Shown in pieces: positions 6,398 through 9,495 of a stretch of 9,495 bases of DNA. The notes beneath the pieces were generated by a model. The model searched no databases and had not been told where the DNA came from. It saw nothing but the letters and a program-made list of their open reading frames with translations. A program made the position numbers and the translations under genes. This DNA is from Ignavibacteria bacterium (GTDB lineage Bacteria; Bacteroidota; Ignavibacteria; Tepidaquicellales; OLB5): positions 1-9,495 of the forward strand of contig JAUQWT010000320.1 in NCBI GenBank assembly GCA_030835005.1, in the 5' to 3' direction. Numbering within the stretch: the stretch's first letter is position 1; the number at the start of each line of letters is the position of its first letter.

Positions 6398-7315
6398 ATG
6401 ATTGCCTTAATTATTTTTTTGGCTATTGTCGCAATAGTTGTCACACAGCTTAAAAAGAATGTAGCAAATGCTGCATCTGCAAAGCTTTTCGGTGTTGTTC
6501 GAAATATTGCCTATATCGGGATTTTTATAGCAGTAATATTTTCATGTATTGCGCAGGTTGGCGCAGGCGAGGCCGGAGTCCAGGTACTCTTCGGGAGCGT
6601 ACAGGATGGCGTTCTAAAAAGCGGTCTGAATTTTGTTAACCCTCTGGTAAGCGTAGAGAAAATGGACGTCAGAACCCAGGCATACACAATGAGTTCTGTC
6701 AGGGATGAAGGGCAGCAACAGGGCGATGATGCTATTTCAACACTCTCCAGCGATGGATTAACGCTTACCCTTGACCTTACGGTTTGGTACCGGTTGAGTG
6801 AAGGGGATGCGCCCCAGGTTTACCGGACTATTGGAACTGATTATGTAGAAAAGATCGTAAGACCGGCTGTAAGGACTGCGATTAGGGACGTATCTGTTGG
6901 TTTTCCTGCAACTGATATATATTCCATAAAGCGCGAAGATTTTATCAACAATGTAACTAAGAATCTTGAAAATGCATTTAACGGAAGAGGAATAATACTT
7001 GAACGAGTACTTTTGCGTAATGTTGAGCTTCCAGAGAAGGTACGCGCCGCAATTGATGAAAAGATCGCCTCTGAGCAAAGAGCACAACAGATGGTATATG
7101 TCCTGCAGAAAGAAAAACAGGAGGCAGAGCGTAAGAGAGTAGAGGCACAGGGAATAAGTGATTATAACAGGATCGTATCGCAGAGTATTACAGACCAAGT
7201 ACTTCAGCTTAAGGGAATAGAAGCAACTCTTGAACTTGCAAAAAGCTCAAATTCCAAGATGGTCATAATGAACGGAAAGAATATGCCGTTGATATTTGGC
7301 GCTGGCGGATTCTAA
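6398..7315 (+). CDS. SPFH/prohibitin family membrane protein
   Basis: This is a predicted membrane-anchored scaffold of the prohibitin/stomatin/flotillin superfamily, which forms large ring or cage assemblies and often restrains AAA proteases such as FtsH. Of 305 residues, 1-17 and about 36-53 are hydrophobic, giving two possible N-terminal membrane segments instead of the usual single anchor. The SPFH domain spans about 55-215 (GEAGVQVLFGSVQDGVLKSG at its start, VEKMDVRTQAYTMSS, DGLTLTLDLTVWYRL, and LERVLLRNVELPEKVRAAI at its end). A charged coiled-coil stretch follows (about 218-255: EKIASEQRAQQMVYVLQKEK and continuing), then a region ending in MVIMNGKNMPLIFGAGGF. The last part resembles prohibitin-like proteins. 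A strong Shine-Dalgarno and an upstream terminator suggest that the gene begins its own transcription unit, although no consensus promoter was recognised. No protease gene lies next to it here. Confidence 0.92.
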   Translation: MIALIIFLAIVAIVVTQLKKNVANAASAKLFGVVRNIAYIGIFIAVIFSCIAQVGAGEAGVQVLFGSVQDGVLKSGLNFVNPLVSVEKMDVRTQAYTMSSVRDEGQQQGDDAISTLSSDGLTLTLDLTVWYRLSEGDAPQVYRTIGTDYVEKIVRPAVRTAIRDVSVGFPATDIYSIKREDFINNVTKNLENAFNGRGIILERVLLRNVELPEKVRAAIDEKIASEQRAQQMVYVLQKEKQEAERKRVEAQGISDYNRIVSQSITDQVLQLKGIEATLELAKSSNSKMVIMNGKNMPLIFGAGGF

Positions 7316-7331
7316 AATTGATATAACTAAT

Positions 7332-7348
7332 TATTCGTGCCACGAATA
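7332..7348. promoter_or_regulatory. 17-bp perfect palindrome upstream of the methyltransferase gene (operator-like)
   Basis: TATTCGTG (7332-7339) and CACGAATA (7341-7348) are exact reverse complements around one central C. The site lies in the 55-bp gap between the SPFH stop codon and the chosen methyltransferase ATG. There is no T-run after it, so it is not an intrinsic terminator. Its size and symmetry suit a dimeric repressor site; no regulator is encoded nearby. Confidence 0.4.
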
Positions 7349-7370
7349 CAACGAACAAAAACAAATTTAT

Positions 7371-8012
7371 ATGAAGGGCGTTCCATTAAACGAAAAGCTT
7401 TATGACTACATTGTTGATACCTTTGTTGAAGAAGATGATATCCTGAAGCAAATTGTAATTGATAGTGATGCTAAGAAAATTCCCTTGATCCAGATTGCCC
7501 CCGATAACGGGAAGTTTCTCTATCTGCTAATTAAAATGATCAATGCAAAGCGGGTACTTGAGATCGGGGCGCTGGCAGGTTACAGCACTATCTGGATGGC
7601 AAGAGCTTTGCCGGATGAAGGAAAGGTTACAACTCTGGAAATCAGCGAGAAACATGCCGAGGAATCAAGAAGTAATTATAAAAAAGCAGGATTGGATAAC
7701 AAAATAAAGCTTATGTTTGGAAGCGCGCTGGATTCACTGGATAAACTTCAGAACGAAAAATTTGATTTTGTCTTTATTGACGCCGATAAAGAAAACAGCT
7801 CGAATTATTTTGATAAGGTAATTGGCTTAATGAATAAAGGCGGCATAATCGCATGCGATAATACACTCAAATTCGGTAGGGTTGTTGAGGATAACCCGGA
7901 TGAAGGGACAAAAGGTATCCTGAAATATAACAAGAAAGTTGCCGAAGACCCGAGAGTAGAATCGCTTCTGGTTTCAATCTCAGATGGACTGACTATCAGT
8001 TTAGTCAAATAG
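7371..8012 (+). CDS. Class I SAM-dependent O-methyltransferase (CCoAOMT/COMT-like)
   Basis: This enzyme is predicted to transfer a methyl group from S-adenosylmethionine to a hydroxyl of a small molecule, probably with a divalent metal, in the cytoplasm. The product from ATG 7371 is 213 aa, about the usual length for Methyltransf_3 proteins. The SAM site is seen in VLEIGALAGYSTIWMARALP (residues 62-81), with the acidic end of strand 2 in TLEISEKH. Metal ligands appear in FVFIDADKENSSNYFDKV (D137) and the DN pair of IIACDNTLKFGRVVE (D163, N164). The reading frame extends upstream to a TTG at 7296 inside the SPFH gene, which would give 238 aa. The ATG is preferred because MKGVPLNEKLYDYI resembles family starts and a perfect palindrome occupies the extension. 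The leader is A-rich without Shine-Dalgarno. The natural acceptor is unknown. Confidence 0.88.
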   Translation: MKGVPLNEKLYDYIVDTFVEEDDILKQIVIDSDAKKIPLIQIAPDNGKFLYLLIKMINAKRVLEIGALAGYSTIWMARALPDEGKVTTLEISEKHAEESRSNYKKAGLDNKIKLMFGSALDSLDKLQNEKFDFVFIDADKENSSNYFDKVIGLMNKGGIIACDNTLKFGRVVEDNPDEGTKGILKYNKKVAEDPRVESLLVSISDGLTISLVK

Positions 8013-8027
8013 CAAATAAAATACGAT

Positions 8028-8726
8028 ATGAAAACAATAGGATTAATAGGCGGTACAAGCTGGCTTTCAACTGCAGATTATTACAGGCTGATAAATCAGA
8101 AGATTGGAGAGAAACTTGGTGGTCTGAATTCAGCCAGGATAATTCTGCATTCTGTGAATTTTGAGGAATTCAAAAAGAAAGTGGACGAGAATAATACTAA
8201 ATGGCTGAGCGATGCATTCTGCGAAATTGCTCGAAAAATTGAAGCAGCAGGAGCTGGATGCCTTGCACTGTGCGCAAACACTCCTCACAAATATGCGCCG
8301 GATATTGAAAACTCTATCCGGATACCGTTAATTCATATTGCCGAAGCTGTTGCAGAGGAGATCTCAGGCAGGAACATTAGCAAAGTTGCGCTGCTTGGGA
8401 CAAGGATAACCATGACGGAGGATTTCTTCAAGAAAAAGCTTTTGGAGCGAAGTATAGAAACAATTGTTCCGAGTGCCGGCGAAATAGATTTTATACACTG
8501 TACAATTTTTGATGAACTTGGCCTGAATGTTTTAAAGGAGTCAACCAGAATCAAATATGTTGAAATTATAAAAAGACTTCAGTCACAAGGAGCCGAAGCA
8601 GTAATACTCGGATGCTCAGAAATACCTCTTCTCATAAAACAAAACGATTCACCAATTCCCGTTTTTGATACAACGGAAGTGCATGCCGATGCAATTGTTA
8701 GGTTTGCGCTTGGCATTAATGAGTGA
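8028..8726 (+). CDS. Aspartate/glutamate racemase family protein
   Basis: This is a predicted cofactor-independent amino-acid racemase using two cysteines as acid and base on either face of the substrate alpha-carbon. The 232-aa protein starts with MKTIGLIGGTSWLST, typical of the aspartate racemase branch (GLIGG.SW.ST.YY), and continues with ADYYRLINQ. Both catalytic cysteines are present: LCANTPHKY (C82) and ILGCSEIPLL (C196). The length agrees with the E. coli YgeA/archaeal aspartate racemase family. The choice between L-aspartate, L-glutamate and other acidic or broader substrates cannot be made from the sequence. The ATG at 8028 lies only 15 bp behind the methyltransferase stop codon, without terminator, and the 3' end overlaps the Nudix gene, so all three are likely co-transcribed. 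No peptidoglycan gene is adjacent, which weakly argues against a MurI role, as does the family branch. Confidence 0.9.
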   Translation: MKTIGLIGGTSWLSTADYYRLINQKIGEKLGGLNSARIILHSVNFEEFKKKVDENNTKWLSDAFCEIARKIEAAGAGCLALCANTPHKYAPDIENSIRIPLIHIAEAVAEEISGRNISKVALLGTRITMTEDFFKKKLLERSIETIVPSAGEIDFIHCTIFDELGLNVLKESTRIKYVEIIKRLQSQGAEAVILGCSEIPLLIKQNDSPIPVFDTTEVHADAIVRFALGINE

Positions 8727-9156
8727 AACTGTAACAAATGAAATTAGGCCGCTTGTGATCTGTGTTTTTAAAAATGATAATAAATTCCTTGCTGCTTTAG
8801 GTACAGATACGGTAAAGAAAAATGAATTTTACCGTCCGCTGGGCGGAAGGATCGAATTCGGCGAGAGAAGTGAAGATGCACTCAGGCGAGAGATCATAGA
8901 AGAGATAGGCCAGGAGATTGAAAATGTGAAGTATCTCGGTACTTTGGAAAACATCTTTACATATAACGGCAAATCATGCCATGAACTGGTTTTGGTTTAC
9001 AACGCAGAGTTTGTAAATGAAGAGCTGTACGAAATGACTGAAATTGATGTTGATGAAGAAAATATTTGGTATAAGGCTCATTGGATTTCTGTTGAGGATT
9101 GTAAATCCGGGAAAGTGAAAGTTTATCCAACAGGACTGCTTGAACTTTTATCATAG
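8719..9156 (+). CDS. Nudix hydrolase
   Basis: This enzyme is expected to hydrolyse a nucleoside diphosphate linked to another moiety, with Mg2+ bound by the Nudix helix. From the ATG at 8719 the protein is 145 aa, a normal single-domain length. The Nudix box lies at residues 43-65, beginning GRIEFGE and ending REIIEEIGQ, and fits GX5EX7REUXEEXGU except for glutamine at the final, usually hydrophobic, position. The core glutamates are all present. The preceding strand has VICVFKNDNKFLAAL and the later part WISVEDCKSGKVKVYP. The ATG overlaps the racemase 3' end by 8 bp (stop at 8724-8726), which suggests translational coupling. An in-frame ATG at 8665 would start deep inside the racemase and adds residues without family resemblance, so it is rejected. 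The substrate cannot be inferred. Confidence 0.92.
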   Translation: MSETVTNEIRPLVICVFKNDNKFLAALGTDTVKKNEFYRPLGGRIEFGERSEDALRREIIEEIGQEIENVKYLGTLENIFTYNGKSCHELVLVYNAEFVNEELYEMTEIDVDEENIWYKAHWISVEDCKSGKVKVYPTGLLELLS

Positions 9157-9334
9157 TATCAGTAATTTTAACTCTCCCAAGAAAATGAAAAGAACTCCAT
9201 AACTGCCTGGCGATATATTTTGAATTCAAAGTCAGAAAATGAGAACTTTTTTTCTTTTCCAACAATTAGCTTAATGATTCAATTAATAACTAAGAAGAGT
9301 TCCCTTGATAAAAATAGCTCATATACTAAGCAAT

Positions 9335-9348
9335 TGATATTTATATCA
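9335..9348. promoter_or_regulatory. 14-bp palindrome upstream of the enolase promoter
   Basis: TGATAT (9335-9340) and ATATCA (9343-9348) are exact reverse complements around TT. The site ends 29 bp before the -33 TTG of the enolase promoter, a position possible for an activator or repressor. In such AT-rich DNA a match of this size may well be chance. Confidence 0.2.
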
Positions 9349-9377
9349 CTTACGAACAAAAGGCAATAAAAACGGAA

Positions 9378-9408
9378 TTGTTTAGCCAGCAATTGTATGT
9401 TATATTTG
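9378..9408 (+). promoter_or_regulatory. Bacteroidetes-type sigma-70 promoter of the enolase gene
   Basis: TTG (9378-9380), exactly 20 bp, then TATATTTG (9401-9408) matches the known Bacteroidetes consensus TTG-N19-21-TAnnTTTG without mismatch. Transcription would begin near 9414-9416, leaving a leader of only about 12-14 nt, rich in A and C and without Shine-Dalgarno, before the ATG at 9428. Confidence 0.72.
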
Positions 9409-9427
9409 TACTTAATTTTCCCCAAAA

Positions 9428-9495
9428 ATGGCAAAAATAGCACAAATCAAAGCCCGAGAGATACTAGACTCCCGGGGCAATCCAACAATTGAGGT
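9428..9495 (+). CDS. eno: Enolase, N-terminal part (3' truncated by window end)
   Basis: Enolase converts 2-phosphoglycerate to phosphoenolpyruvate in glycolysis and the reverse reaction in gluconeogenesis, and is cytoplasmic. Only the first 22 codons and two bases lie in the window. They read MAKIAQIKAREILDSRGNPT followed by IE, matching the strongly conserved enolase N-terminus (REILDSRGNPT.E), including the DSRGNPT loop that closes over the active site. The ATG at 9428 is supported by this match and by the promoter immediately upstream. Nothing can be said about the rest of the protein. Confidence 0.93.
   Translation, partial: MAKIAQIKAREILDSRGNPTIE

Larger units (their letters stand above)
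9157..9427. other. Intergenic region between the Nudix and enolase genes
   Basis: This 271-bp AT-rich stretch shows no convincing gene or tRNA. A T7 run at 9247-9253 lacks a good preceding hairpin, so termination after the Nudix gene is unclear. An imperfect direct repeat is visible (GAAAATGAAAAGAACT at 9181-9196 and GAAAATGAGAACT at 9235-9247). The 3' part holds a 14-bp palindrome and the enolase promoter, listed separately. Confidence 0.6.

Noticed and set aside
6758..7198. 146-aa minus-strand frame opposite the SPFH gene
   Set aside because: Its composition (Tyr/Leu/Ser-rich) is typical of antisense translation; the + strand gene is fully convincing.
7296..7370. TTG start extending the methyltransferase by 25 residues
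   Set aside because: It begins inside the SPFH gene, has no ribosome-binding site, and covers a perfect palindrome. ATG 7371 gives a typical family start. It is not fully excluded.
8665..8718. Upstream ATG extension of the Nudix protein
   Set aside because: The extra 18 residues are translated from racemase sequence in another frame. The ATG at 8719 overlapping the stop codon is the natural coupled start.
1..9495. CRISPR array, insertion sequence, tRNA/rRNA, phage or defence genes
   Set aside because: No regularly spaced repeats, transposase motifs, cloverleaf-like sequence or defence-family motifs were seen on either strand.

Overview
The window is ordinary-density bacterial chromosome. 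Every gene lies on the + strand, and the DNA is moderately AT-rich. Several traits point to the Bacteroidota/Chlorobiota/Ignavibacteria (FCB) group: a large-type IspG of about 670 residues with an extra domain before its iron-sulfur domain; a rhomboid protease with the acidic soluble C-terminal tail common in that group; mostly weak Shine-Dalgarno sites behind A-rich leaders; and promoter-like sequences of the form TTG-N20-TAnnTTTG, the best one just upstream of the enolase gene. Placement nearer to Ignavibacteria than to classical Bacteroidetes is an inference.

Layout. Bases 1-246 are the 3' end of a sugar/alcohol-phosphate cytidylyltransferase-like gene. A rhomboid intramembrane protease follows (285-1235), then ispG of the MEP isoprenoid pathway (1320-3332). 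A 227-bp gap with promoter-like and hairpin-forming sequence leads to rpsA, ribosomal protein S1 with six S1 domains (3560-5395), which ends at a strong intrinsic terminator. Next is an inositol-monophosphatase family gene (5484-6266), a second, nearly perfect hairpin terminator, and an SPFH/prohibitin-family membrane protein with the best Shine-Dalgarno in the window (6398-7315). A tight run follows: a class I O-methyltransferase (7371-8012), an aspartate/glutamate racemase family protein (8028-8726) and a Nudix hydrolase (8719-9156) that overlaps the racemase by 8 bp. A 271-bp intergenic region carries a textbook Bacteroidetes-type promoter for the enolase gene, which begins at 9428 and runs off the window.

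How the genes relate. Most are housekeeping genes: isoprenoid precursor synthesis, translation initiation, glycolysis and membrane quality control. They are separated into short transcription units by terminators. The only clearly coupled set is methyltransferase-racemase-Nudix, whose joint role cannot be read from sequence. No mobile element, CRISPR array, phage gene or defence system was seen.

The most unusual signal lies inside ispG. Two degenerate arrays of a heptamer close to GCGGATT sit in opposite orientation, forming an imperfect inverted repeat of about 89 bp. It is translated in frame as an extra linker between the TIM-barrel and the insert domain, and it looks like a small palindromic repeat element that invaded a conserved essential gene and was tolerated.
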